Virus record (IMG/VR): IMGVR_UViG_3300003690_003736
Span: 1-36,464 of that record
DNA: 36,464 nt
Origin: a virus
Reading direction: 5' to 3' (one strand)
The position numbers and the translations under genes are program-made. The notes under the pieces are model-generated. The model searched no databases and was not told where the DNA came from. It saw only the letters and a program-made list of their open reading frames with translations. The stretch's first letter is position 1; each line of letters opens with the position of its first letter. Of this stretch, positions 16,074 through 22,835 are shown in pieces.

Positions 16074-16199
16074 TCATGTGTCATCCCGGAAACTTCTCCA
16101 CCACTGCCGAGCCAGATAGGCCAGCACAAGCCATGAAAATAAAATAATGATCGTTACCAGGACGGCTGCATGGGCCGTGTCCTGTGCGTATTTATTCAT
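16074..16199 (-). CDS. Very small membrane protein in the lysis region
   Basis: Protein of 41 residues beginning MNKYAQDT, with one transmembrane helix (AVLVTIIILFSWLVLAYLA) and a basic C-terminal tail (RQWWRSFRDD). The ATG lies two bases after the stop of the DUF2829 gene and its own stop is embedded in the ribosome site of the next gene. A longer open frame to 16259 runs back into DUF2829 and is not supported. Possibly a holin/antiholin-type or lysis accessory protein (inference from size and place). Confidence 0.5.
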   Translation of the reverse strand: MNKYAQDTAHAAVLVTIIILFSWLVLAYLARQWWRSFRDDT

Positions 16200-16201
16200 C
16201 G

Positions 16202-16456
16202 TCAGTCGACGATTGTTTGCCAGTCTTCCGCCAGCATGTCCGTCTGGCTGGCCAGCCACGGCACGCGGGACTTTGGCGCATCCGGGTTTTCCGTTTGCAG
16301 GCCGGTCGTGTCAATGAAGATGTAGGGGCTGGTCATCTTGCTGTGGTCGTCCGGGCGCTGAAGCTCAAGATGAATGCCTTTGCCATTCCAGCCGCTGCGG
16401 CACACCTTCTTGCCCTGCTTCAGGGCTTCGATTGCTTCACCAAAATTCATGGTCAT
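16202..16456 (-). CDS. DUF2829 domain protein
   Basis: Protein of 84 residues made almost wholly of the DUF2829 domain: MNFGEAIEALKQGKKVCRSGWNGKG at the start, SPYIFIDTTG in the middle and the diagnostic VPWLASQTDMLAEDWQ at the end. Widespread in phages and bacteria with no known function. An AAGGTGA ribosome site precedes the first of two in-frame ATGs (16456 and 16450). Lies between the spanins and the small membrane genes. Confidence 0.9.
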   Translation of the reverse strand: MTMNFGEAIEALKQGKKVCRSGWNGKGIHLELQRPDDHSKMTSPYIFIDTTGLQTENPDAPKSRVPWLASQTDMLAEDWQTIVD

Positions 16457-16474
16457 GTCAGTTCACCTTTATGG

Positions 16475-16723
16475 TTACTCAGCCGGCGCATTGGGTTCGG
16501 ATGTACTCTTGGAGTCCGAGGATTTGCGTTGTGGCGGTGCTGATTCGCTCTCGGAGACGCCAATAATCCCGTTCAGCGGCGTCAGTAAGTCTGGGGCCTC
16601 CTGCATCGTCCACGCCGGCGGAGCCGGGGGCGGAGGGCACTCCGGGGCACTCTGCCTGGAGGCGCAGCCGGCGACGGCCAGCAGCGACATCATCAGAAAG
16701 GCGATCGATCTCAGCCTGCGCAT
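16475..16723 (-). CDS. Rz1: Outer-membrane spanin lipoprotein Rz1, nested in Rz
   Basis: Protein of 82 residues encoded in an alternative frame within Rz. N-terminal signal LRSIAFLMMSLLAVAGC ends in a lipobox with the acylated Cys at position 20. The mature part begins with a Pro-rich stretch (ECPPPPAPPAW), typical for Rz1. The embedded arrangement is the same as lambda Rz/Rz1. It extends slightly beyond the Rz stop. Confidence 0.88.
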   Translation of the reverse strand: MRRLRSIAFLMMSLLAVAGCASRQSAPECPPPPAPPAWTMQEAPDLLTPLNGIIGVSESESAPPQRKSSDSKSTSEPNAPAE

Positions 16724-16964
16724 TGCTCAGCTCCTCGGTATAGCGGGCGTCCAGGGCCTCGACCTCAGCCTGGCGCTCCAGGGTGCGAGCCTGGGCGGCC
16801 TTGATCTTCTGCGCGGCGCTTTCGGCCAGCTCCTGGCGGTATTGGGCGATGCCCTCGCCGATCCGCCAGCCGTTGACCAGCCATCCGCCGGCAAAAGCGG
16901 CACCCAGCGCCACCAGCAAGGCGAGCGCCGGCGCCAGTTTCTTCAGCAGGGGGAGCCAGCTCAT
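16479..16964 (-). CDS. Rz: Inner-membrane spanin Rz
   Basis: Protein of 161 residues: one N-terminal transmembrane helix (about 8-32, LKKLAPALALLVALGAAFAG), then a periplasmic coiled coil (about 38-100) rich in Ala, Glu and Gln. This is the i-spanin design. It overlaps the holin gene by four bases (ATGA). The o-spanin Rz1 is encoded inside it in another frame and ends four bases beyond its stop. Together they fuse inner and outer membrane in the last step of lysis. Confidence 0.88.
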   Translation of the reverse strand: MSWLPLLKKLAPALALLVALGAAFAGGWLVNGWRIGEGIAQYRQELAESAAQKIKAAQARTLERQAEVEALDARYTEELSNAQAEIDRLSDDVAAGRRRLRLQAECPGVPSAPGSAGVDDAGGPRLTDAAERDYWRLRERISTATTQILGLQEYIRTQCAG

Positions 16965-17173
16965 TCCGGCTTATCCCGCTGCCACTGCCAGAACTTCACC
17001 ACCAGGGGCGGCAGCGCGAACAGGGTGGCGAACGCCGCGGCGGTGCCCGTCGGGATGTCCGGTGGAGCGAAGAACACCTTGATCACCACCAGGGTGGTCA
17101 GGGTCAGCCCCCACAGCGCCAGCAGAACCTTTGCCCAGCCGTTGCGCGCTATGAAGGCTCGGAAATCGCTCAT
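16961..17173 (-). CDS. Holin, two transmembrane helices
   Basis: Protein of 70 residues with two hydrophobic helices (about 14-35, WAKVLLALWGLTLTTLVVI, and 43-61, TAAAFATLFALPPLVVKFW), a short Pro-containing turn and a charged C-terminus (QWQRDKPE). It sits between endolysin and Rz with four-base overlaps on both sides (ATGA), the classic lysis-cassette position. Holin by context and topology. Confidence 0.75.
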   Translation of the reverse strand: MSDFRAFIARNGWAKVLLALWGLTLTTLVVIKVFFAPPDIPTGTAAAFATLFALPPLVVKFWQWQRDKPE

Positions 17174-17577
17174 ACCAGCTCGAAATGCACCAGATCATCG
17201 AAATTGTTGTCGTCGACCTGGGTGTCGCGGTCCCAGTCGCCGCCCCACCGCAGGCCGTGGGTCATCCGGCCTTCAGCCTTGAGCCGTGCGGCCGTGCCCA
17301 TCACGAAGCCAGCGAAATAGTGAAAGCGCTCCCGGTCCTGCCAGTTGATGGGATACGGCGCCACATCAACCGACTCGCTGGGCTCGCTGTTGTGCCGGCT
17401 GTTTGGCCAGCGGACCTGGCTCTTGCCCTGCTCCACCATGCGGTTCTGCGTCACGCGGTCGCGGTGACCGGTGATGATGGTGCAGTCGAAGTCTTTCACG
17501 ACCTCAGCCATCAGCACTTGCAGGTCGGCGTGGCAGGTCGCCAGACGATGTTTGCTGCGTTCGCTGAATTGGGGCAT
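17170..17577 (-). CDS. Endolysin, M15-type L-alanyl-D-glutamate peptidase
   Basis: Protein of 135 residues from the ATG at 17577; the frame is open to 17694 but that part overlaps two terminators. The M15 zinc-peptidase pattern is visible: SRHN...SESVDVAPYP with zinc ligands His62 and Asp71, and FDDLVHFEL with His131 near the C-terminus. Such enzymes (T5 endolysin type) cleave the peptide stem of peptidoglycan. No signal peptide or SAR helix, so release depends on the adjacent holin. First gene of the late operon. Confidence 0.9.
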   Translation of the reverse strand: MPQFSERSKHRLATCHADLQVLMAEVVKDFDCTIITGHRDRVTQNRMVEQGKSQVRWPNSRHNSEPSESVDVAPYPINWQDRERFHYFAGFVMGTAARLKAEGRMTHGLRWGGDWDRDTQVDDNNFDDLVHFELV

Positions 17578-17592
17578 GTCCAGGTCCAGAAT

Positions 17593-17616
17593 TAAAAAAG
17601 CCCGCTCAAGGCGGGC
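17593..17616 (-). terminator. Late-leader terminator 2
   Basis: On the minus strand GCCCGC - CTTGA - GCGGGC followed by TTTTTTAAT, between the late promoter and the endolysin start. Confidence 0.85.
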
Positions 17617-17656
17617 CGAAGGGTTCACCGTTTGCCGGTGGTTGGGGGTCCAGAAC

Positions 17657-17679
17657 GCAAAAAGCCCCAGCGCGGGGCT
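17657..17679 (-). terminator. Late-leader terminator 1
   Basis: On the minus strand AGCCCC - GCGCT - GGGGCT followed by TTTTTG, starting about 25 bases downstream of the predicted late transcript start. In the position of lambda tR'. Confidence 0.85.
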
Positions 17680-17711
17680 GAGGCTTAGAGGCAATTCTCG
17701 AATATGGCTCT

Positions 17712-17740
17712 TTTATACCCGTGGACTGCCGGGCAGTCAA
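17712..17740 (-). promoter_or_regulatory. Late promoter (PR'-like) with palindromic element in its spacer
   Basis: On the minus strand TTGACT (17740-17735), a 17-base spacer and TATAAA (17717-17712): a near-consensus sigma-70 promoter. A perfect inverted repeat GACTGCC-G-GGCAGTC covers 17724-17738, overlapping the -35 box and spacer. This is where Q-binding elements lie in lambda-type late promoters. Two terminators follow within 120 bases. It would drive lysis, packaging and structural genes. Confidence 0.8.
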
Positions 17741-17769
17741 CACCCGGCCAGTGGATTTTTGGTCACTGG

Positions 17770-18165
17770 TCAGGCGGCCATGGATAGCATCGCCGCCACC
17801 ATGTTGATGCCAATCTCCAGGCGCTTCACGGCGGTATCCCGATTGATCTTCAGGCGCCGCGCCAGCTCGCTCTTGCTGACGCACCGGTATTCGTCCGACG
17901 AGTCACCGTAGTAGGTCTTGAGCGTCTGGAACACCGGCTGATTGTTCACCCGGATGTGGTGCATGATGTGGGAGTCGAACGCCTCCAGGTCGCGGTCCTC
18001 CCAGGCTTGGACCGGGTAACCACTATCGTCCACGATCTGGCCCACCATGCGGTCAATCATGGGCCCCATCCAGCTTATCGCATCCTTGGGGCCCGGCCGC
18101 TGCCGGCGGCTCCAGATGCCCCATTGCTCCAATGCGAATTCCGCTTCCGCGTTGATGTACGCCAT
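17770..18165 (-). CDS. Q-like late antitermination protein
   Basis: Protein of 131 residues. The N-terminal ALEQWGIWSRRQ motif and the C-terminal helix-turn-helix KSELARRLKINRDTAVKRLEIG match the Phage_antitermQ pattern (phage 82/21-type Q). It is the last gene of the early PR operon and directly precedes the late promoter and the two leader terminators, as Q does in lambdoid phages. It would bind the spacer element and load on RNA polymerase paused near the promoter to read through terminators. Family call by pattern plus context. Confidence 0.75.
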   Translation of the reverse strand: MAYINAEAEFALEQWGIWSRRQRPGPKDAISWMGPMIDRMVGQIVDDSGYPVQAWEDRDLEAFDSHIMHHIRVNNQPVFQTLKTYYGDSSDEYRCVSKSELARRLKINRDTAVKRLEIGINMVAAMLSMAA

Positions 18166-18166
18166 A

Positions 18167-18367
18167 TCACCGCCCTCTCGCCTCGAAAATGCCCTGACAG
18201 TCCACGCAGCGGGTGACCCCGCCCAGTGCCCGCCGCCGCTCCGGTATCTGGTCCTCGCACTCCACGCAATGGGTCTCGGACGGGGTGGCGGGTCCGCCGC
18301 GTCCGGCCAGCGCTTGCGCCATCCGTTCCTCGATCAGCTCGCCTGCCAAGTCTGCTGCGTTAGCCAT
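18167..18367 (-). CDS. DksA/TraR-type zinc-finger protein
   Basis: Protein of 66 residues with a helical N-terminus (AADLAGELIEERMAQALA) and a C4 zinc finger, Cys34-x2-Cys37 and Cys54-x2-Cys57 (THCVECEDQIPERRRALGG, TRCVDCQGIFEARGR). This is the standard phage TraR/DksA-like design, about the size of F-plasmid TraR (73). Such proteins bind the RNA polymerase secondary channel and mimic ppGpp-DksA control. It is separated from the Q-like gene by one base. GGGAGAGG ribosome site. Confidence 0.9.
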   Translation of the reverse strand: MANAADLAGELIEERMAQALAGRGGPATPSETHCVECEDQIPERRRALGGVTRCVDCQGIFEARGR

Positions 18368-18740
18368 TTGCCTCTCCCAAATACGAATTGATCGTGTCCA
18401 TGGCCGCCTGGGCGCCTTTACACAGCGCCGTCATGTAGCCCTGCTCGGCCAGCCAGTTGAGCCAGTCCAGCTGCTCCCGACTGGTCGTGCTGCCCTTCTG
18501 CCGCTTCATTTCGATGGCCAGCCCATGGAAGCCCTGGGCCGGCACCGGCAGGAACAGGTCGGGGAACCCCGGGCGCAGGCCCTCGGCCTTCATTCGCGCC
18601 ATCTTCATGGCTCGCTGCTTCCCGCTGCCGGCCAGATGCGCGCCGTTGGGCACCGCTATCAGCCGGCCCTTCAGGCCCCGGTGGCTCAGGTCGAACCAGC
18701 GCACCACGGTGATCTGTTCCTGGCTCTCGCTGGGGATCAT
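18360..18740 (-). CDS. VRR-NUC domain nuclease
   Basis: Protein of 126 residues from the ATG at 18740, which overlaps the Ref-like gene's stop (ATGA); a TTG at 18749 is also open. The restriction-fold VRR-NUC pattern is clear: PNGAHLAGS, then GFPDLFLPVPAQGFHGLAIEMKRQKGSTTSREQ with acidic Asp61, Glu77 and Lys79 and the following Gln, and LAEQGYMTALCKG. Standalone phage VRR-NUC proteins are thought to act as junction-type or flap nucleases. Here it occupies the slot where lambdoid phages carry RusA/Rap. Confidence 0.88.
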   Translation of the reverse strand: MIPSESQEQITVVRWFDLSHRGLKGRLIAVPNGAHLAGSGKQRAMKMARMKAEGLRPGFPDLFLPVPAQGFHGLAIEMKRQKGSTTSREQLDWLNWLAEQGYMTALCKGAQAAMDTINSYLGEANG

Positions 18741-19108
18741 CGGTGCCAATCCTCAATCGCGGCCAGCACCTCAGCCGAACAGGGCAGCTCGCCCTTCATG
18801 CGCCGATAGTGCGCCACCAGCCCCGCAAATATCCGCTTCTCCATGCCCCGCCGGCCGATGTCCCTGGGTGAGCCGTAATACTCGGTGACGAACTGGGCGG
18901 TGTTTTTGTCGATCGATGCCTCATGCCGGTGGTGGCGCGGGCACAGTGGCAGGCAGAAATCCTGGCCGATCCAGACCTTCCGGTGCTTGCCGGTGGAGCC
19001 GACACAGTGGTGAATCTCCGCCGGCATACCGCAGCAGGCGCAGCCCTGGTCGCGGAGCCAGTCTTGCCAGCGCTTTTGGCGCGCGGTGGGTGCTTTGCCG
19101 CCTTGCAT
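18737..19108 (-). CDS. Ref-like RecA-dependent HNH nuclease
   Basis: Protein of 123 residues from the ATG at 19108 (GGGAGG ribosome site; TGATG overlap with the methyltransferase stop). Zinc/HNH pattern: CACC (23-26), EIHHC (31-35), FCLPLCPRHH (51-60), then SIDKNTAQFVTEYYGS, as in P1 Ref and the Ref family that cuts at RecA filaments. Lies within the nin-like recombination block next to NinB and VRR-NUC. Family from pattern. Confidence 0.75.
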   Translation of the reverse strand: MQGGKAPTARQKRWQDWLRDQGCACCGMPAEIHHCVGSTGKHRKVWIGQDFCLPLCPRHHRHEASIDKNTAQFVTEYYGSPRDIGRRGMEKRIFAGLVAHYRRMKGELPCSAEVLAAIEDWHR

Positions 19109-20811
19109 CAGGCCACCTCCCTGTCTGCCGTCAAGATCACCACCGAAACGGAGGCCCCTTTGAATTGGTTGCTGTACACGTCGGACCAGGCAAGGGAGCA
19201 CCCGGGCAGCTCCACCGACCCCCGGGCGCTCTCGGGCAGCACCGCTACCAAGCGGCCGCCCGGGGCCAGTAGCGCCGCCGCCCGCTCAAGGTGGGCCCGC
19301 CAACGACCTTCACTGAACGGCGGGTTCATCGCGATCCGGTCGTATTGACCCAGCGGGAGGATCAGAAAATCGTCACAGATGGCGTCGTAGCCCTTGGAGC
19401 GGAGAACCTGCCAGTGCAGCTGACTGACCTCCACGCACTGCACCTGGTCTCGTGGCAGAAAATCGGCTAGGCCGCCCATGCCGGCGCTAGGCTCCAGGAT
19501 CATGCCGCCAGGCCCCAGACCATCAAGCACACGCTCGGCAACGGCCTGCGCGATCTCCGCCGGGGTCGGGTAGAACTGGTGGGATTTCTGGTCCGGAATG
19601 GCCCCGGTGCAGATGATCTGATCCAGTACCTCCGTCGGCTCGTAGTCGAATTGCCAGTGGTCCTCGTCATCCGCCTTGGCGCCACCAATTGTCTCGATTA
19701 CCCGCACGGCCTCAGCCAGCGCATATTTGTCGGCGCGGTGGGCGTCGAAATCGAACCGGCGGGTGAGCCGTACAGGTCGAAACTTCGGTTCGTTGAAGCC
19801 TGGGTTCTCGACGCGTCGGTGCGCCTCTTTCAGGCCCGCCAACAGAGAAATCACCGAGAACGGTAGCGGGCGGTCGAACAGCTCAAAATCCTTGATCTTG
19901 CGCTGACGCTTAGGCTTGCGCCGGAACTCCGCCGGGATTGCTGCGGGGTACAGGTGGGCGAGAACTGAGTTGAGGCGCCAAGCCATGTCCGGGTGCACCT
20001 CGATATGAGCGGTGCCGACACCATTGTAAATGCGAATTCGGAATGCATTTCCGTCCACGCCCTGCCACTCGCCGTTGAACTGGCGGGCCACACCAATCAC
20101 CGAATCCGTGGCGCCGTACTTTGGTTCGTCGCGACCCATGAATTTGGCGATCACGCACCGCAGATCGTTGATCACGCCGCTCTGGCGGTAATCGATACCT
20201 CCGAAGCTGTTGATCACGTTCGGCAGGATCATTCGCTTGCCGAACCCTTGCGGCTGGTTCGTTACATGGGTTCGGCTCAGCGATTTGAAAATGCCGTCCA
20301 CTCGCTCAGCGAAGAACTGAGAGCGGCTTGCCAGCAATCCCTGCAGGGTTGACCGTACCGTGTCCTCCTCGAAGGCCGGCAGCGGCTCAACCTGCCAGCG
20401 CTCCACGCGGCCACGGCCAGCCTCGTGAGCCCAAACCTTCTTGCCCAGTGGGTTCTTGATCTGCTCAAACCAATCATCCCGGCGCGCCTGGGGCATGTAG
20501 TCGATCACGTCGGTCAGGCGCAGTGCCCGGTCCCAATACTGGGCCGTCAGGTGAGCCACGGCACCCTCCAGCCTGAATAGCTCGGCCACCGAGGTCGGGA
20601 TGGTGTGGCGCTGATCTGGAACGTTACCTTCGATGAAATGATGCAGAACGCTCTCATGCTCGGGCGCCTCCATTGCGGCGACCAGCGACTCAATGCGAGC
20701 CTTGGCGCCCTCGAACTCTCCAACCAGGCCATCCACCAGGTCGGCGGACATCGGAGCGAAAAACTCCTCGGCATTGACGATATGACTGTCTACTCGTTCG
20801 GCCAAACTCAT
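19108..20811 (-). CDS. DUF4942-type protein with C-terminal N6-adenine DNA methyltransferase domain
   Basis: Protein of 567 residues from MSLAERVD (ATGA overlap with ninB; GGGGGAAG ribosome site). The N-terminal ~370 residues match the pattern of DUF4942 proteins (LPNVINSFGGIDYRQSGVI-type region, FGKRMILP). The C-terminal ~180 residues are a class I SAM methyltransferase: motif I ILEPSAGMGGLADFL (about 438-452), acidic motif VEVSQ, and catalytic NPPF at 496-499, the signature of adenine-N6 enzymes. A FYPTPAEIAQAVAERV segment leads in. May protect phage DNA from restriction or mark the origin; target unknown. Confidence 0.85.
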   Translation of the reverse strand: MSLAERVDSHIVNAEEFFAPMSADLVDGLVGEFEGAKARIESLVAAMEAPEHESVLHHFIEGNVPDQRHTIPTSVAELFRLEGAVAHLTAQYWDRALRLTDVIDYMPQARRDDWFEQIKNPLGKKVWAHEAGRGRVERWQVEPLPAFEEDTVRSTLQGLLASRSQFFAERVDGIFKSLSRTHVTNQPQGFGKRMILPNVINSFGGIDYRQSGVINDLRCVIAKFMGRDEPKYGATDSVIGVARQFNGEWQGVDGNAFRIRIYNGVGTAHIEVHPDMAWRLNSVLAHLYPAAIPAEFRRKPKRQRKIKDFELFDRPLPFSVISLLAGLKEAHRRVENPGFNEPKFRPVRLTRRFDFDAHRADKYALAEAVRVIETIGGAKADDEDHWQFDYEPTEVLDQIICTGAIPDQKSHQFYPTPAEIAQAVAERVLDGLGPGGMILEPSAGMGGLADFLPRDQVQCVEVSQLHWQVLRSKGYDAICDDFLILPLGQYDRIAMNPPFSEGRWRAHLERAAALLAPGGRLVAVLPESARGSVELPGCSLAWSDVYSNQFKGASVSVVILTADREVA

Positions 20812-21227
20812 GCCACTTCCCCCATTTCCCGCATGATCTGCTGGTATTCGCTGTCCTCGGGCTTGGGTAGCAGGCACCCGTGGTCCACGCACCAGTTGTC
20901 GATCTGCGTCATGTAGTCGGTCATTTCGCCCTTATCCAGCTCGGTGGTGCTGCGCAGCTTGGTGATTTCGGTTTTGCCCACGGTCTTGGTTTCATGGCCC
21001 AGGAACTTGTGGCGCATCAGGTCGTGGGCATCGTCCTTGGTGAGCGTGTAGCCGCGCTCGGTGAAGTGGCTGGCCATCACGGTGAGCCACTGCCAGTACA
21101 GCGCGTTTTGCGAAAGCGTGCGGCTCGCCTTGGTGATCTTGACCCGCACCGGGAAATCCCGGCGCAGGAGCTCGGTCATCAGGTCGCCAAGCTGTTCCTT
21201 GGCAAACAGGGTGATCGTGTCAGCCAT
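20808..21227 (-). CDS. ninB: NinB-like recombination protein
   Basis: Protein of 139 residues from MADTITLF (GGAGGTGG ribosome site). Pattern of lambda NinB/Orf: ITKASRTLSQNALYWQWL, SHFTERGYTLTKDDAHDLMRHKFLG, RSTTELDKGEMTDYMTQID. Lambda NinB binds single-strand DNA-SSB and can replace RecFOR functions in Red recombination. Head of the recombination/nuclease block. Confidence 0.92.
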   Translation of the reverse strand: MADTITLFAKEQLGDLMTELLRRDFPVRVKITKASRTLSQNALYWQWLTVMASHFTERGYTLTKDDAHDLMRHKFLGHETKTVGKTEITKLRSTTELDKGEMTDYMTQIDNWCVDHGCLLPKPEDSEYQQIMREMGEVA

Positions 21228-21459
21228 GCACCACCTCCAGAATCTCCATGCCATGCGCCCGGTGTTTGGCCATGACGGTCATGCCCTGATCGCCGTTGAC
21301 GATGGCCTGGGGCCAGCCGGTCATTTTGGCCTGGAACTGGGCCTCTTCCAGGGCAGCGAGAGGGTCGGTGAATAGGGTTAGCGCCTGGCTCCGCCTTGGC
21401 TCAGGCTTGGCTCGGGGCGGCCTATTCGGACGGCATTGAGCCGAAACCATGGGGATCAC
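21220..21459 (-). CDS. Small hypothetical phage protein
   Basis: Protein of 79 residues. GTG at 21459 overlaps the previous stop (GTGA) with GGGAAG upstream; ATG at 21450 is the alternative. The C-terminal half (LAALEEAQFQAKMTGWPQAIVNG, MTVMAKHRAHGMEILEVV) looks like a small alpha/beta domain seen in phage hypothetical proteins. It ends within the NinB start region (8-base overlap). Function not known. Confidence 0.6.
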   Translation of the reverse strand: MIPMVSAQCRPNRPPRAKPEPRRSQALTLFTDPLAALEEAQFQAKMTGWPQAIVNGDQGMTVMAKHRAHGMEILEVVHG

Positions 21460-21698
21460 GATTTCTTCCCGCCTTGCATCGGCAGCAGTTGCGGCCGCTC
21501 ATTGCTCAGGAATCCGCTGTCGCGCTCCCGGTCCGTGACCTTCAGGAATTCCACCTCAACCTTGGCGCTATTGATGATGGTCTGAGCAACCTCAGAAATA
21601 GCCTTAGCCCGGTCCAGATCCATGGGCTCTTCCTGGTCAGACAGCGCCTCGATGGTGGCGAACAGGTGATTGCGCAGATCCTCGATGCGGTTTTTCAT
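21456..21698 (-). CDS. Conserved small helical phage protein
   Basis: Protein of 80 residues: MKNRIEDLRNHLFATIEAL, then PMDLDRAKAISEVAQTII and SAKVEVEFLKVT. I recognise this pattern as a widespread phage protein of unknown role located near replication genes. Helical throughout the first 55 residues. Start overlaps the HNH gene stop (ATGA). Confidence 0.75.
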   Translation of the reverse strand: MKNRIEDLRNHLFATIEALSDQEEPMDLDRAKAISEVAQTIINSAKVEVEFLKVTDRERDSGFLSNERPQLLPMQGGKKS

Positions 21699-22324
21699 GA
21701 TTCGGCCTCCTGGATTTTCCGGCGCAGCTTGCCCGCCGTTCTCATGGCGGCGCGAAGCTCTGGCGGATAACGATGGATGGAGTTACGGCGGGCGTTCTCG
21801 GCCCGGGTGATCAGTTCGAGATTCTCGGGGCGGATGTCGCGCTTGTTGCCGTTGCGGAACACAAGGACGTGTCCGGGCGGGACCTCTCCACCGGCTTCCT
21901 CCCACACCAAGTGGTGGACCATCCGGTAGTCGCGCGGTGTGCAGCCGGTGTCCGTGACCTTGCGCTGCAGGTAGCCGTCCTTGGTCAGGCGCTCATGGCC
22001 GACCGGGTTCCAGGTGTGCGGCCTCCGACCCTTCTTGAACTGGGTTTCCTTGGCGCGACCTCCGGCCTGCCAGCCCTTCTTGCCGGCGTTCCACGGGGTT
22101 TGCCCCGAGTGAAACCTGTGTTTTTCTCCAGCCTTCAGCAGATTGGTGCGGCCCGCCGCTTCGCTGGATAGAAACTCGGCGCTTTTCTTGAGACCCATGC
22201 CGTTAGCGCGGGCATAAACGGACCGGGCGGTGCGACCCAAATGCTTTGCTATGTCCTCTGCCAGCGTGTCCGGGTAGTTGTCGATCAGCCAGCGGTCTTC
22301 GGCGTCAGTCCAAAACTTTCTCAT
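21695..22324 (-). CDS. HNH endonuclease with N-terminal SANT-like DNA-binding domain
   Basis: Protein of 209 residues from the ATG at 22324, preceded by AAGGAGGCGGC. Residues 1-48 are a Myb/SANT-like helical domain (FWTDAEDRWLIDNYPD, RTARSVYARANGMGL). Residues about 70-105 are a NUMOD-like basic stretch (FHSGQTPWNAGKKGW). The HNH_3 core is RMVHHLVWEEAGGEVPPGHV followed by FRNGNKRDIRPENLELITRAEN (His137/138, Asn160, Asn168). Such genes behave as selfish homing-type elements, though it is fully integrated here by a stop/start overlap at both ends. Confidence 0.85.
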   Translation of the reverse strand: MRKFWTDAEDRWLIDNYPDTLAEDIAKHLGRTARSVYARANGMGLKKSAEFLSSEAAGRTNLLKAGEKHRFHSGQTPWNAGKKGWQAGGRAKETQFKKGRRPHTWNPVGHERLTKDGYLQRKVTDTGCTPRDYRMVHHLVWEEAGGEVPPGHVLVFRNGNKRDIRPENLELITRAENARRNSIHRYPPELRAAMRTAGKLRRKIQEAES

Positions 22325-22638
22325 GCCGCCTCCTTGCCTGACGGTGTCGGCAGCCCAACTTTGTGGACGTTCCGCCCCGTCACCGGGCACGGCGTCAGAT
22401 CCTCGGATTCCACCAGCCGGTGGGCCGCGATAAGCGAGTTGGTGCGCGCCGCCACGGTGGACGTTTCCAGGCCGGTGATCTGCGCGATCTGGCGACGGCT
22501 GACCCACCCGTCGGTGTGCTGGCCGGTGCGGATCAGCAGGGCGACTCCGGCAAGCACCTGTTTCTGCTGTCGGCCCAGGTCGGCGGTTTTGAGGGTGTCG
22601 TAGGCCATGAGGCTGGATTCGCGGACGGAGGTTTTCAT
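22321..22638 (-). CDS. Winged-helix DNA-binding protein
   Basis: Protein of 105 residues from the ATG at 22638 (GGAGGACGTGCA upstream). ADLGRQQKQVLAGVALL and WVSRRQIAQITGLETSTVAARTNSLIAAHRLVE are a helix-turn-helix and the beginning of a wing, followed by a CPVTGRNVHKVGLP wing strand. Comparable small wHTH proteins follow the helicase gene in many phages. Possible early regulator or replication accessory; not certain. Confidence 0.75.
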   Translation of the reverse strand: MKTSVRESSLMAYDTLKTADLGRQQKQVLAGVALLIRTGQHTDGWVSRRQIAQITGLETSTVAARTNSLIAAHRLVESEDLTPCPVTGRNVHKVGLPTPSGKEAA

Positions 22639-22802
22639 TGCACGTCCTCCACTTGGCAACTGATGGTCATGTTGCCGATACGCGAAGCCCCCATGAGGCG
22701 GCAGTCTTTCTGCGTTGTGGCAATCGTCAGCAGGTAGCCAAAAAACATGCCGACCACAAACCCGAGAGCCACGAGCAGAACCCATCCGTTTTCGGTCTTC
22801 AT
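22635..22802 (-). CDS. Short membrane-anchored protein
   Basis: Protein of 55 residues, too short for usual ORF cut-offs. One N-terminal transmembrane helix (NGWVLLVALGFVVGMFFGYLL) and a ~30-residue soluble tail with two cysteines (QKDCRLMG ... ISCQVEDVQ). GCGAGGTGGCG ribosome site; the stop overlaps the next start (ATGA). Unknown function; similar small TM genes sit after replication genes in other lambdoid phages. Confidence 0.7.
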   Translation of the reverse strand: MKTENGWVLLVALGFVVGMFFGYLLTIATTQKDCRLMGASRIGNMTISCQVEDVQ

Positions 22803-22835
22803 CTACGCCACCTCGCTCTTGCTGGTCAGTTTCAT
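22803..22835 (-). CDS. Ten-codon mini-ORF between helicase and membrane gene
   Basis: MKLTSKSEVA followed by TAG. Its ATG overlaps the helicase stop (ATGA), and its own end carries the ribosome site of the next gene (GAGGTGG). Probably a translational-coupling relay rather than a functional peptide. Confidence 0.3.
   Translation of the reverse strand: MKLTSKSEVA

Noticed and set aside
16971-17198. Alternative-frame minus-strand ORF overlapping the holin
   Set aside because: The holin frame has two clean membrane helices and ATGA couplings on both sides; the other frame has neither.
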